Origin: Megaustenia siamemsis
Lineage: Eukaryota > Mollusca > Gastropoda > Stylommatophora > Ariophantidae
Reading direction: 5' to 3'
Assembly: GCA_032433765.1 (NCBI GenBank)
Contig: JAVIAB010000160.1
Location: 20,406,115-20,470,114 of the forward strand
DNA: 64,000 nt
Made by a program: the position numbers and the translations under genes. Below, one piece after another: positions 21,055-33,829 of the stretch (positions are counted from its first letter, which is position 1; each line of letters begins with the position of its first letter). The notes under the pieces are model-generated. The model had not been told where the DNA came from. It made no database searches and saw only the letters and a list, made by a program, of their open reading frames with translations.

Positions 21055-21165
21055 TTAACCGTAAAACCGTATCAAACCAAAAAACACATCTGGGAATTGA
21101 ACCGAGAACATTCAGGTTAATAATAGTTAACACACTAACCACTCAGCAGTGGCAGCTTCTATTCA
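21055..21165 (-). mobile_element. tRNA-derived SINE head
   Basis: On the - strand, CTGAGTGGTTAGTGTGTTAA is an A-box match and TCGGTTCAATTCCCAG a B-box match, spaced as in a tRNA. The anticodon arm is not preserved well enough for a real tRNA. Confidence 0.55.
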
Positions 21166-21769
21166 CTATCTAGAGTCTGGTGACAAGCCTAGCTTTGGGA
21201 GCTTTCTGAGAAAATAACCTTTCCAACAACAAACACTTTTCGGCATCTCTGTAGAAATACTTTATATGCAGGTTTTGATGTGCAGAGATGATGTCTATGA
21301 AAGTATCTAATCTGAAAAGCTTTTAGTTTGTGACAAATGGATTTTGTAAACCTCCAGGACTATCACCCTTAGAGGAGTATGCTTGTTAGCCAACCAGGCC
21401 AATGAATACTTCATTTCAAAAGACAAGGCTGGCTGAACAAAGAGATGCATAGTCGTTTGAACTTGTTTGTTGTAAGCAGCTAACTCTTGGTCAAATCAAG
21501 ATCTAATATGATTCAAAATAATTCAACAAATATCACATAGATGTCACTTGTTTTGCTTTTCTGCTGGGATAAAAAAAATGTGTTGATTGTGTATTTTAAG
21601 TCCTACACAGTTCTCTAATTTCAATGTTGCACATCTTCATTAAGTTTTTGATTTAATTATTTCATAAATTACTGGAAAACAATTGTTAAATACAAGAACA
21701 CCACTTTCTGCCAGAAAAGGCCATATCATTTAGCAAAGACTAGATCATAGATGAAGACCTGAAACAGGT
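21166..21769. other. Unannotated sequence
   Basis: I see no gene or recognisable repeat. Confidence 0.3.
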
Positions 21770-21970
21770 CAGTTGGTTTGGGGATGAAACGATCACTACC
21801 AGGCAGCATTCCTCAAGGAACATTAACACTCAGAAACAATGAAAAGAGGGAAAAGATAGACCCAAAAGACAATGGATTCATGATTCAGACATCATAATGA
21901 GCATCATGCAAAAGACACGCTTAACAGCACTGAAAAGCAAAATATGTAGAGAAAAAAACTCTCTTTACAG
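21770..21970 (+). mobile_element. Degraded LINE C-terminal fragment
   Basis: CAGTTGGTTTGGGGATGAAAC and the GAGGGAAAAGATAGACCCAA stretch resemble the WFGH and KRGRPR-W segment of the LINEs in this window. It is heavily decayed. Confidence 0.45.
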
Positions 21971-21999
21971 CATTTTCCCTTTACTAAGATCTGTTGAGG

Positions 22000-22145
22000 A
22001 GACTTATAGGACCTGAGAATAAAGGCTGCTTGTCCAGTGCAGTCGCCATGAGGTGTTCAGGTCTGAATTTTTATTTCACCCCGAGAGAAACAATTTTTGA
22101 CTCTGCTGGGATCCGAACCCTTGCTCTCCTAGGTAGAGTCATTTT
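22000..22145 (-). mobile_element. tRNA-related SINE fragment
   Basis: GGGATCCGAACCCTTGCTCT is a reverse-complement B box (GGTTCGGATCCC), with TCACCCCGAGAGAAACAA beside it. Only a partial head is recognised. Confidence 0.45.
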
Positions 22146-22189
22146 ATAATAATGTCAATGGCCTTGTTTTTTAATATGTTTGGTTCTTT

Positions 22190-22995
22190 CCTTCTTACAT
22201 TGTTCATTTGCCTTCCACCATCTAAGGAGTTATATTATTCAGTCTTTTGCTCTTCTGTTGGCCTCTGTTATTGTCTGTTGCTTCCTAATTTTTCTAATAT
22301 TTTATGAATATCTATTTTGAGGTTGATCTCTGTCTGGTGTATTTACAACATTTATTAAAGGCCCATTGTGTTGTGTTTTGATCTTTCTATCTTATCATGC
22401 AGCCAAACCTTTTTATCTGTTGTTTCATTTGTATTCTATGGTGGGGATTATTCCTAACTTTCTTCTCAGTTCTCCATTTCTGATCTTATCTCTCAGGGTG
22501 TTTCTTGTCCATCATCTAACACATTTAATCTCAGTGGTGGTTATTCTGTATTGTCAAGTGCCCATTTTGCCTCTTAAGTCTATTTCTGCTGCTTGTGAAT
22601 TGTTGTTTGTCACTAGACTTCATAGATGTTTAAATTCTTCCACTTGTTTTAATATGTCTCAGTTTATCATTATGTTAATGTTCAGTTTCGCTTTTGCAAT
22701 ATTCATGATTTCTGTCTTATTGATGTTGATGTTTATGTTGTATTGCATACCTGTGCTGTTAAGTCTAAGTGTTCTTGTGGATCTTCTATTGTATATGCCT
22801 GATCTCTGCAAAAAAAGATTGCTAATCTCCACTATCTCAGGCAGTTGAGCTGGTTTGAATAACTTACATATGTAGTCCAAGCAGGTAAAAGAAAATAAGG
22901 GAAATAGTAAACACCCCTGTCTTGTTCCTGCTCCAACTTTGAAGTGGCATGTGTAGTTTTGATGCTGTTGGTTCATTGCATATATTGCCATTATA
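22190..22995 (-). mobile_element. LINE family 2 copy with RT remnant
   Basis: The - strand frame at 22659-22991 contains FKVGAGTRQGCLLFPLFSF, the conserved RT block V..GVRQGC.LSP.LF. Further along, toward 22200, are the family 2 C-terminal sequences (DKIRN, KQQIKRF). The YADD block is not legible, with stops and indels between blocks. Confidence 0.7.
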
Positions 22996-24170
22996 CAAAA
23001 GAAAGACTAAAATAATATGTGTTTCAATGTTCTCTTCATTAAAATTGTCAGAACTGTCTAGTCAGTGAACCTGACTTTTAATTCTGCACTTTCTACTGTT
23101 CCATTCTTACCTCTTTTGCTGCTTTTCAACTTTGGCTCCTACTCATTACTGATCAGAAGGGTGCAGATTATTTTTCTGAATGTTCACCCAATCTATAAAA
23201 ATGAGTACCAGATTTTTCTGGAGGTAAAGACTTGATAATGACCACAACATCTAAAATGTGCCCTTGGTCATGGTTGATGATGACATATTCCTAAGGCAAG
23301 CTTTTTACCCTTTTACTGTTCTGTAACCTCCTTCTGAGCACAGTGTGAAAGTGTATGTTGATGAAAATACATATGTTGAAGTCAATATTCATACATATCT
23401 CAGGAGTTCTTCTGTTTAGTTTAGTCGATGATCATCTTTATTACACATTACACAATTGACAATTCCACAATGCTCAGATCCTCTCCTCAGCACATTCTCC
23501 AGCATGAAACACACCTACCACAAACTAGTGAAGATCCTGATACACTGAAGACATTTTGTCCCCCAAACTTCCTTATCCGCCTCTTATGATATGCTTAGCA
23601 GGTGACAGTGGCCACATTATTTTCTCCCCTTGTCGTGGTCAGGGCCTCAATAGCTGCACAGGCTAGATATGACAGAATATTAAATGACAATATTAAACAT
23701 GAAAGATAAATAAAAAGACACTATAATCACAATTTGCAATAATTTATTTTTATTTATATAACATTTACTATAGGTATTATATTAAAGGTATTAATTAATA
23801 GAGTGCCTCCAAGAAATCAACTTAGACAGCAAAGACATAACTAATCAGCATCTATACTGGGAACATACAGTGACAATACATACCGGGAATAATTGCTCAC
23901 CAGAAAATAAGATTAAAAAATGAAAGGGATGTACACTGTCATCTTGTTTATTTTACATTTAAATTAAAGTAATGTATGCACACATCAAGGGAGTGTCAGG
24001 ATTAATTAAACATTAATAGGAACAGGATAATTGGGATAAGCAGGTAACAGAGTGGTACTGACCAGTAGTGGTACTAAACAAGAGTTGGTAGGACAAATCT
24101 ACATCAGAAGCAGTCTGCAAATTTTGAACATAAATACTCAGAGAATTCAGTTAACACCTTTCTGGTAGCA
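22996..24170. other. Unannotated sequence with a small SINE-like patch
   Basis: Near 23430-23650 the sequence resembles a decayed interspersed repeat (TCCTCTCCTCAGCACATTCT and CCGCCTCTTATGATATGCTT). I could not class it, and no exon is visible. Confidence 0.3.
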
Positions 24171-24177
24171 TAGACTA

Positions 24178-24660
24178 TTTTAAAAACCTGGACAAAATTT
24201 GTAAATCAAAATGTACATTGCAAGAAAACCAAACTTAGAATATTCAACTCAAATATATTATCAACACTTATCTATGCATGTGAAAGCTGAAAAACTTCAA
24301 AAGAGATTAAGAAAAAACTAAATACTTTTGAAGACAAATGCCTAAGAAAAATACTGTGTACAATGGAATGAATTCAAGATTAATATTGAAATATAAGAAA
24401 TGGCAATGCAACCAAACACCTCATCTACAATTAAGGAAAGAAGATGAACATATGTCAAACATGTGCGAAGAGACAGCAAGAGAATTCCAAAACAGGGTCT
24501 TCTATGGGAAACATCAGGATACAGAAAAAGAGGAAGACCTAAAAAAGACACCAAAAAGAACACTTATAAGAGAAGCAAAGTTGGCAGGCATAGACTCATT
24601 AGATAAGATCAGACACCTCGCTCAGAATAGAGATGGATCGTGAAAAACATTATAAATCCT
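24178..24660 (+). mobile_element. Degraded RTE-like LINE fragment, family 1 relative
   Basis: Sequence for STLIYACES, then KKLNTFEDKCLRKIL, the GYRKRGRPK-type block and LAQNRD is present in order across shifting frames. The last frame, 24338-24643, carries RTLIREAKLAGIDSLDKIRH. Confidence 0.7.
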
Positions 24661-24899
24661 ATGCAACATCTAACAACGTGGGAAGGATCAAGAATCAAGA
24701 CTACTGGCAAGATTCCTCTATTCATCCATGGCCATCCCTGATTCCTCTTTCATAAAACTAGCACTATGATCATGATCAAAACAAAGGTGAGATTAACTAA
24801 AAATGTAGAGTAATTGGAACAAGTAAAAAGTTATTGATCCTAGGTATACATTATGACAGATTAACACAGAGTTTCTAGAATGAATTGGATTGGTGACAA

Positions 24900-25395
24900 A
24901 AATTAAATATCATCAAGTACCATGCTTGCTGGCGTAGGTGATCATGTCTCTCCACAACTTTTGTACCATGCTTGCTGGCGTAGGTGATCATGTCTCTCCA
25001 CAACTTTCTATCTTGACAGTTATTTATAATTTCTGTTGTTGACCTTCTGCCAAGCCATTCTCTTAAGCTGTCTGATATCTTTTCACTTTGCTTCCCTCTA
25101 TCTCTTCGTCTCTTAATTTTTCCAGTTGTCACAATATATTCCTTCTCATTGCATGGCCAAAAAATTATTTTTTTCTTCCTAATATTGGAAGTTAGCTCTT
25201 TTTTTTTGTTTTGGCGTCTTTCAGAACATTTTCATTACTCTTCTTAGCTGTCCATGGTATTCTCAACATTCTTCTACATAACTACATTTCTACAGCCTCT
25301 AGTGATTTTCTTGTCTTTTGTCCTGTTGTCCATGATTCACATCCATATATTAAGACTGGCTCTACATAACATTTAAGAACATTCCATGATTGGAT
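24900..25395 (-). mobile_element. LINE family 3 fragment with 46-bp internal duplication
   Basis: The - strand C-terminus is co-linear with 46575-47065. At its 3' end the TACCATGCTTGCTGGCGTAG segment is present twice with an offset of 46 bases (24918 and 24964), a small tandem duplication not seen in the other copies. Confidence 0.75.
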
Positions 25396-25944
25396 AGGAT
25401 AGAAAAGAATATTCCCTAAGTAACCTTTATTTATTTTTTTACATATAGAGTACTATCAAGGGATGCACTAATAACAGAATACATTCAACAATGAAAGAAT
25501 GACATTGGAGATCCACAGAAACCAATCTTGTATATAGCAACATCACCCAATATTGTTAAGTGTATAAGCAGATTAAAATCTGTTATTTCTTTATCAAATC
25601 AAATATTGTATACACTTTTTCTGTTTTTTTTAAATTGCTCGTTAAATCAATTTTGAAAGCAAAATCACCATATTATTTTTACAATAAATAATCCAGGGAA
25701 TAAATAAAGGAAATATTGACATTCTATAAATAAATACCAATATCCAGCACAACATTCACACATGTAAGGAAATGAAACTCATTTAAAAAAAAATAGCATA
25801 TGGTTAATCAAGGTGTTTGGAAATGTAATAAACACTCTCGGAATGAACCACAAAACATCTGACGTACATAAATTTATTTAACGTTCATACACTTAATTTT
25901 GGAACTTTTTCATAAGCAGAAATATGTATCAACATTCATTCATC
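25396..25944. other. Unannotated AT-rich sequence
   Basis: I see no coding exon or repeat. Confidence 0.3.
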
Positions 25945-26575
25945 ATGTGCCATACCGGTTGGCGTAGGTGATCATGTCCCTCCACAATCTTCTATCTACA
26001 GTGCATCGTATCAGTTCTGTTGTTGGCTGTTTTCCAAGCCATGACACCAAGCTATCCAGTATTTTCTCTCTTTGTCGTCCGCAATCTCTCTTTCCTTTTA
26101 ATTTTGCCAGTTGTAACCAAGTATTCCAACTTTCCTCTTCTCATGATGTGCCTGAAAAATATTGATTGCTTCTTTCTGATGTTTTTTAAGAGCTCCCTTT
26201 TTGTGTTGGCCTCTTTGAGAACTTCCTCATTGGTCTTTTTAGCTGTCCAGGGAACTTTCAACATTCTTCTGAGAAATCCCATCTCTGTGGCCTCTAATTG
26301 TCTTTCCATTTGTTTGTCTACTGTCCATGATTCACTTCCATAGGTCAGAATTGGTTCTATATGGCACCGATGAACTCTCTTTCTCACTTCTATCGACATA
26401 GATATGTTGCATAAGATATTTTTCATTTTCTGAAATGCCATTTTGGCCTGAGCTATTCTGCTTTTTATTTCTGTGGTGCATCTCCCATCTGATGTTATTA
26501 TTGTGCCCAAGTATTTGAAACATTGCACTTGTTTAAGATTTGTCTCGTTTAATGTATCAACAAGGTGTCCCAAAA
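25945..26575 (-). mobile_element. LINE family 3, longest uninterrupted C-terminal frame
   Basis: A 173-residue - strand frame begins near FKYLGTIITSDGRCTTEIKS, continues RIAQAKMAFQKMKNILC, TYGSESWTVDKQMERQLEA and VPWTAKKTNEEVLKEANTKR, and ends in the TGKIKRK region. This is the post-RT thumb and C-terminal domain of an RTE-type LINE. The 5' end is truncated within that region, so no RT is present. Confidence 0.85.
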
Positions 26576-26619
26576 GTCTTCATATATGAACACATATAGT
26601 GATCTATCCTTATAAGAGA

Positions 26620-27130
26620 AAATCTAGTATTTTCTTCATATATTGAGAAATTTTGTAATTTCTCCTTGTAAGAAAATTATGCAGTAATATCTGCATAAAT
26701 GTGGAGGTTTAGTAATGTTTCCCTGTAAGTGAAAATTTACTAATGTCTCATAAGATAAAATGTAGTAATATATTCATATATGGAGAAATTAATTGTCTCT
26801 TTGTAAAAGGAAATTTAGTAATGTCTCTTTGTATGATAAAATGTAGTAATATCTTCGTCTAAGAATGGGAAAGTTTAGTAATGTCCCTTTGTATGATAAA
26901 ATGTAGTAATATCTTCGTCTAAGAATGGGAAAGTTTAGTAATGTCTCTTTGTAAGATAAAATGTAGTAATATCTTCGTCTAAGAATGGGAAAGTTTAGTA
27001 ATGTCTCTTTGTAAGATAAAATGTAGTAATATCTTCATCTAGGAATGGGAAAATTTAGTAACGTTTCTTTGTAAGATAAAATGTAGTAATATCTTCAAAG
27101 AATGGGAAAATTTATTAATGTTTTCTTATA
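26620..27130. repeat. 60-bp minisatellite with degenerate left flank
   Basis: From about 26815 to 27110 a unit containing GATAAAATGTAGTAATATCT and AAGTTTAGTAATGTC repeats with a period of exactly 60 bases over at least four units. The units from 26620 to 26815 are shorter and diverged. It encodes nothing. Confidence 0.9.
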
Positions 27131-27184
27131 TCTTCATCCTTCCTGTGCCATGAATTATCGCACAAAGCGTGCAGTGTTCTTTGC

Positions 27185-27530
27185 CACAAGTTCCAGTTCT
27201 GGTCAAGCTTCTAATTATCAGTAATAGAGTTGATGCCTGCTGTCCTTGTATTTCTTATCTTATCTGTTTTCTTAGTGTTTCTTGAGGTTAGCCTTATTTT
27301 ATTTATTCTTTTGCTTCCATTATGGGGCCTATTGTTCATGATTCACATCCACATGTTAAGACTTTTATTTAGACTTTTAGACTAAGATTTGTATGCTTAC
27401 AATTTTTAAATTGAAATACTTGCTCAAGATTTCTAAAAGTCATTGCTGATTTTGTTGCTTTTCTGAAAGTTGCTGCAATGATTTCATTTTTCCAACCTAG
27501 AATCAACGCTAGTTGGGCTCCAGGGTATGG
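27185..27530 (-). mobile_element. Degraded LINE fragment
   Basis: The - strand frame ending near 27369 (ATKSAMTFRNLEQVFQFK), followed by sequence for an LTCGCES block at about 27340, resembles the IAKAAMSF..LEKLW and YACESW region of family 1. It is weakly preserved. Confidence 0.5.
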
Positions 27531-28806
27531 TTTTTGAAGAAACCAGTGCATGAGGTTTCATCTGGCCCCTTCTAAGCTTTCATAGCTCATGGGATCATCA
27601 GTACTCACAAGTCCCCAACTTTGATGAGGAAGATTCTTCATTATTGGACAATTAAAACATTTTTCACAAAAATGTAACTTTCTCAAAGTTTATATACATA
27701 AGGAAACTGAGTCCTTTTGTTGATGAAACATTTACTACACGGCTTGTGATAATGTATTTAGTGTCTGAGAAAACAGAAAACCATGAAAATCTTAAACCAT
27801 GAAAATGGAATGTAGAAAACTAAGTAGAAAATATAAAATATGAGCCAGAACAAAACAGTATAAAGAAGTACAAAAGACACAATCAAACTAATATCTTCAG
27901 AATAATAATTAATATCTTCTTTAGAAAAAAAAACTATGGGCACAGAGCATACCTTCACTACTAGGTCTCTGAGAATCTGCTGTCTGCAACTGTAGGAATT
28001 TATGCAGCATGTGCTTTAAAATTACACTGTCCTCAACAACAGGAATGTATGTATGGCCCACAGGTGCAACTGTGCGTGACAAACTGGAGAACTATCAACA
28101 TTTCAAATGCATTGTGTTGTTTGTGGCCCCTTGCTGGTCTAAATGTGTAATTCATAATAATTAAGTTGTTCATTGAGAAGAGGTAATGATTTGATCACAG
28201 TTATGTTTTGAAAGCATCAAATGATTTCATTATTAGCTATATTTTCTCTTTCACATGAAACTTGACAGAGAAAGAACATATATAAATTATTCTTACAGTT
28301 GAATCCAGAATTTGTTGCAATGTTGTCACAGAATTTAACAGAAAACATGGCAAAAACATATTAGCAATTATGATGTTGCCAAATTAGAAAATTGTTGGGA
28401 AGATAACACCCATGATAAACACACCCTGCTCTATGATGTCTTCATTTCAAGCCTCCAAAATAGTAGTGATGTTTGTAATATAAATTGGTAGCAACACTTT
28501 GTGTATTCTACACATCTAAAAAACAATTTAAATCACAACTATACAGGATGCAATATGTATTTTTTTTTAAAATAAAGAAAACGGTAATTATGTGAGAAAT
28601 TTCTTGTGAAAATAGTGCAACAGGAACCTGTATATGAAAACTTAAAATTATTTGTATTGCCATAAATTAAGACTTTTAGAAAGAGAGCTAAATACTTTCA
28701 AAACAATACTGCCATGAAAACTTATATTCACTTGTTTTATAACATCTGAGTCAACTTCAGACAGCATACACTCCACATACAGTCCTATATTTCTTATTTA
28801 TATATA

Positions 28807-28839
<33 letters not shown>

Positions 28840-30209
28840 TTAAACAGAAAATTAAACATTACATTCTAATAGTTTAGCATAAAAGTCATTGAAACGAAGC
28901 TCATTTATGGGCCAAACATATTTTGCACAAAGGAGTTAAACAACAGGAGTAGCCCATTAAATAATGATGTAGGGATGTTCACAACCATAACTAAATCACA
29001 GAGTTCAGTAAAGTACACAAGAGACAACAAACCTAAGACACAGGTGGTACATATTGATTATGGTTGTTCCAGCAGCCTATGGGTTATTGCCACTTGGCCC
29101 AAAGACTTTATTAAAATATTGTAGTATAGATCTATGTCACTGGTAGTAAATATGAAATATGAGAACAAATATTAATATGAAAATAGACGAGAACGCACAT
29201 ATGTGTATAAAAACAGATGGGAACATAAATTTGAAAGTATGAAATTTGAAAACAAATTAGAACACTAATATGAATTATAAGAACAAATGGGAACATATGA
29301 CAACAACTGGATACCAAAACTATGGAATTAATATACAAAATGCAAAACTAGAAAATATGAGAACTACAGGATATCAAATTATAATAAACATGAAAAACAA
29401 AAGTATTCAGCAGTTAAGCACACCAACAGTCACATGATAAAATATATACATTTGACAAATAAGAAATACAAATCTTTAAAACAATGAATATTATAGAAGA
29501 TACACAATTATGAAACATATGTCAAATAATAGGTTTGACAACAAAATTTAAGAACTTTTAGATAGAACTATAACCAAAAAAAAACTGAAAGTCTGTGAAA
29601 TTACTTGTATATACTTATTTGTTGGACATGATATCTATAAGACATTAAAGTGCTAAAACTCTGACAAATACAACATGTCAATTATGCACTTGTTAATGAC
29701 AAAATAATGAGACATATTGACAACTGTGACATAGTTAATGTAAAAAACTATGATCATGACAATTGTCATGAAAGTTTGTGAGAAAGTTATGGGATATGAA
29801 AACTGTGAAACATAACAGCAAACTCACGTGCCAGGCTAATATTTGCTGCCTTTTTGTTTCTTCAGGGTATACAATCAGAAAAAATATTTAGTTGCTCTAT
29901 TTGCTTTAAGTAAGTATCACATAGAGTTGTGAATGAGGGTTATTGAAAGTGAGTTAACACATATCAATACTAATATATATAGCCAATAACATGTTCATTT
30001 GAGTTGTAATATATATCATGAATAGAGTAGTCGCCAGCTATAATATACCACTTTTGCAACAAAATTTCACTTTCAGAAATGTTCTCAATGAAAACAGGAT
30101 CCATGTATGTAAGTGTGTCCTGTTCAATTCATATTTAATTATATCCAAACTAAAAGATGTTGATGGTTATTTAGCAAAAGCACAAATAATCATTGAGATC
30201 TTATTTGGT
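27531..30209. other. Long AT-rich stretch without recognisable gene
   Basis: It contains an AT dinucleotide tract at 28801-28840. From 29130 to 29400 there is a loose GAGAACA.AT...ATATGA-type periodicity that looks like a very old tandem array. No exon or RNA gene is visible. Confidence 0.35.
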
Positions 30210-30595
30210 TATTTGGTTATGGAAGGCCCCGGTATCACTGCAAACGAATTAAAATCCAAAATTGCTCAACTGCCCGTGCCAGCGTAATCATCCGAATCAA
30301 TATCTCATCTCCCAAACAAAGAAAGGTAACTGTAGTCCCCATTGTAGCAGTCTCAGCACACGCCAAAAGACATAAGGCGAAACAGCGCAGAAAGTGAACA
30401 CAGCCAACTGTTCCCTGTCATACGATATCATTCATCGTAAACAATTGGAATATCGAAACATGATCAAAACGGATGAGACCATCAGCTCACGGTGTGCACA
30501 GAGCACTTAACTCAGTAGCTCCTGCAACAAGTCAGACTTGGAATATGAGGAAACTGCAACAAGGAACACTTTTCATGCATAGCCTTCAACTTAAA
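30210..30595 (+). repeat. Dispersed repeat D, copy 1
   Basis: The segment from GGTTATGGAAGGCCCCGGTA to GCAACAAGGAACACTTTTC has two reverse-oriented copies at 48055-48450 and 49825-50205. It begins with AAGGCCCCGGTATCACTGC and includes CATAAGGCGAAACAGCGCAG. It is non-coding and its class is unknown. Confidence 0.7.
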
Positions 30596-30639
30596 TTGTT
30601 CCTGCCGCCTATCCACAATACACCCTGAGATCTTATTTA

Positions 30640-32093
30640 AGGAACTGTAATCAAGACGCCTCATGAATGGAAAAAAGGAATCATTGTTAAGATTCCAAAA
30701 AAGGGCAATCTTAGAGACTGTAACAACTGGAGGGGCGTGACACTTTTGTCAGTTGCCTCAAAGTTATTCTGCAAAATCATCCTAAATAGAATAAAGGATT
30801 CAATAGATACAGTAATGCGTGAAGAACAGGCTGGGTTTAGAAAAAAGAAAAGCTGCCTTAACCACATTTTTACTCTATGACTTATATTGGAGGAATACAT
30901 TGAGAAGCAAAAACCTTTTGTACTTAACTTCATCGACTTCAAAAAAGCATTTGACAATATTCATCGAGATTCTTTGTGGAAAATTCTGAAGCAATATGGC
31001 TTACCATAAAAAAATCATAAATATTATTAAAGACATGTATGATGGTTACACATGTGCAGTTCGAACAGAGAAAGGACTGAGCGAATGTTTCCCAATAGAA
31101 AATGGGGTTAAACAAGGATGTATTTTATTGCCCTTGTTATTTGGAGTTGTTATGGACTTCATAATGACGAAATGCTGCACTGGTAATAAAGGCATCAAAT
31201 GGATTCAAGGAGACCATTTGGAGGACCTCGACTTTGCTGATAACATAGTTCTCATCAGCAGTCAGATAAAAACGATGCAGGAAAACACAAATGAATTATC
31301 ATCAATAGCCAGCAAAATTGGGCTTGAGATCAATCATGAAAAGACTAAAGTCATGAAAAGCTTAATTCCAACAGACGACAAAATATACATGGAAAAAAAA
31401 CCAGTAGAAGAGATTGATCACTTTATCTATCTTGGAAGTCACATTGATCGAGAAGAGGATACAAGCAAAGAAATTAGAATCAGAATAGCTAAAGCAGCAA
31501 TGTCTTTCAGAAGCCTTGAAAAGTCATGGTAGTCAAAACTAATCAGCACAAACACAAAACTTAGACTATTCAAATCAAATGTACTATCAACCCTTACGTA
31601 TGCGTGTGAAAGCTGGAAAACAACAAGAGATATAGAAACAAAGTTGAACGCATTCAAAAATAAATGCCTAAGGAAAATACTTGGTATAGCATGGAACGAA
31701 TTCAAAACAAATGAGGAAATTAGATAAATCGCCAATCAACCACTAATATCTTCAGTAATAAAGCAAAGACGATGGTCATATGTGGGACATGTGATCAGAA
31801 GAGATAATAACCGAATAGCAAAGCAAGCCCTCATGTGGGAAACAACAGATAAGAGAAAAAGAGGAAGACCCAGAGAGACACTGAGAGGAACATTGCTGAG
31901 AGAGACAAAAGCAGCAGGAATTGGCTCCCTCAATGAGATAAAGCTGCTTGCACAGAACAGAGACAAATGGTGAGATTTGATAAAATATCTTTAAAAGAAT
32001 TGAAAACTGCTAGAACAAAAATTCAGATAAGAGAAGGAGTATCTTGGTCTACGCCCTATGGGCCGGCTATGGCTCGAAAGGTCAATAGATAGA
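30640..32093 (+). mobile_element. RTE-like LINE, family 1, longest copy with RT domain
   Basis: In order: WKKGIIVKIPKKGNLRDCNN, then WRGVTLLSVASKLF, then VMREEQAGFRKKKSC, FIDFKKAFDNIHR (RT palm), ENGVKQGCILLPLLF, DLDFADNIVLIS, ETKLNAFKNKCLRKIL, GHVIRRDN and KRGRPRETL, ending LIKYL-stop. It is inactivated by a TGA near 30878, a frameshift near 30996, TAG at about 31530 (where the 45-kb copy has AAA) and TAA at about 31724. The endonuclease domain is absent. The 3' end is an ATAG repeat. Confidence 0.9.
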
Positions 32094-32960
32094 ATAAAGA
32101 TTTTCATAATGCAAAAATGCTGCGCAGGTAACTCAGGTATTGAATTGACACTTGAGTCTCAATTAGAGGACCTTGATTTTGCAGACAACATAGCTCTTAT
32201 CAAAGCAATGTGAACACAATGCAGGGAAAAACAAATGCCTGACATAGGTGGCTGGAGAACAGGACTTGAGATTAACCAAGAAAAAAATGAGAGAAATTAA
32301 AAATAACATTTGTCCATGAGAAAAAATAACTTGAAAGGAAAAGTTGAAGAAGTTGATAACTTTATTTATTTCAGAAGCTGCATAGACCAAGAGGGAGACA
32401 AAATGAGAAAAATCAGAGCAGCAAAAGGTTAAGATGATTTTCGAAAACCTTGAGAAAATATAGTAATAAAAATTATTAAGCACAAAATCAAAGTTCAGTA
32501 TTTTTCTAATCAAATGTGTTATCCAGCCTTACTTATGCATGCTATAGCTGGAAAACAACTAAGGAAATAGAAATGGAATTAAATGCATTCAAAAACAAAT
32601 TCCTGAGGAAAACACTGTGCATACTGTAGAATTAATTTATAACTGGTATTGCAGTAAATGAAATGGCCACGTATCCAACAATATAATCTATATTCAAGAA
32701 AATAGGGTGGGCATATGTCAGCCATGTGATGAGAAGAGACAACAAGAGAATAGCAAAGCTAGCCCATAAATGGAAACAGTGGGCACACAAAAAAAAGAGA
32801 GATCAACATAGAGAAACACTAAGAGGAACCTTAATATGACAATGTGCAAGCAATGGCAGTGGATATTACTTCCATTGCTGAGATTGATAGGCTCAAACAG
32901 AATAAAGACATTTGGTGTGATACATTTGTGTGATATACTTGTGCAAAGTCTGACAAACAA
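32094..32960 (+). mobile_element. Older RTE-like LINE relic abutting the younger copy
   Basis: Sequence for LEDLDFADNIALI, FIYFRSCIDQEGDK, SLTYACYSWKTTKEIEMELN and ISHVMRRDNKRIAKL follows in order but in changing frames. It is much more diverged than the copy at 30640-32093, and may be its insertion target. Confidence 0.7.
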
Positions 32961-33545
32961 CAGCAAAGAATTGTCATACATGGAGAGTTTTTTTTTTTAT
33001 TTCTGCTGTATGTACTGTAGAATAAAGACTTAATAGAAACTGAAAGCAGTACTTTTTTTCTATAAAATACTACATGACTCACAGACTCCACATTATGCAT
33101 TTTTTATTTAATAGAAATTGAGAAAACACAGCCTTTAATTTTAACGTATCTTATATCATGATATATATATAATGTAGAACTAAAATTCAATGTTTTGAGG
33201 TCTTCTTATTCCTCTGTCTATTTAGTAAAGTTGATACAAAGAGTCTCATTCTCTGAATATATATCAAAATAGACATGAAGAATACATGGAGCCACTGCAA
33301 AACTAATACAGAGACAATAAAATAATACAAAATGGACTTTTACAACTTTGTTTTGTCTTGTTTTCTCTGCAAAGCTGTATATAACTTGTTTGTGTTATTT
33401 TATTGTCTCTGACTAGTATTGATGTATTTGAGAGTTCTTTGAGGCCTCAAAGAGGTTAGTGTTAATGTAAGCTTTGGTTGACCAATGCTCAGTTCATAAA
33501 TGGTTAAACATGTGGCAATCTTGCAATTCGTATTTCGTATATGAC
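32961..33545. other. Unannotated sequence
   Basis: I see no exon or recognisable repeat. Confidence 0.3.
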
Positions 33546-33549
33546 CTGT

Positions 33550-33825
33550 CCACATAAGGATATCAGTGATAAGAATAGAGAAAAAGAATATCAACTTAAC
33601 TATAGATGGCAGACAACTAAAACAATTAGAGGAATTTAAATATCTAGGAAGTCTAGTGACAAACGACAATTCAAAAACAGCAGAAATAGACTCAAGATGC
33701 ATCAAAGCTTGTCAAATCATTGGACCACTCTCAAATCTCCGGACAACTGTTTAACGAAACCTATGATTCCCACGTTCAGAAGAGTCTGCCGACTACAACA
33801 AGCCCAAGCATATGGGCACTTTAAT
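33550..33825 (+). mobile_element. LINE post-RT fragment
   Basis: The frame from 33566 reads KKNINLTIDGRQLKQLEEFK, then YLGSLVTNDNSKTAEIDSR, the post-RT segment common to the LINEs here (compare EELKYLGTMFTEDGKLDREI at 53.6 kb). It stops at 33752. Confidence 0.75.
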
Positions 33826-33829
33826 GTGT

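Noticed and set aside
22366..22848. 160-codon hydrophobic frame that looks like a membrane protein
   Set aside because: It is antisense to the family 2 LINE, whose RT block is on the - strand. Antisense of Lys/Asn-rich coding sequence gives Phe/Leu-rich frames.
30018..30287. 89-codon frame as a small gene
   Set aside because: Its second half is repeat D, which is broken in the other two copies; no family resemblance.
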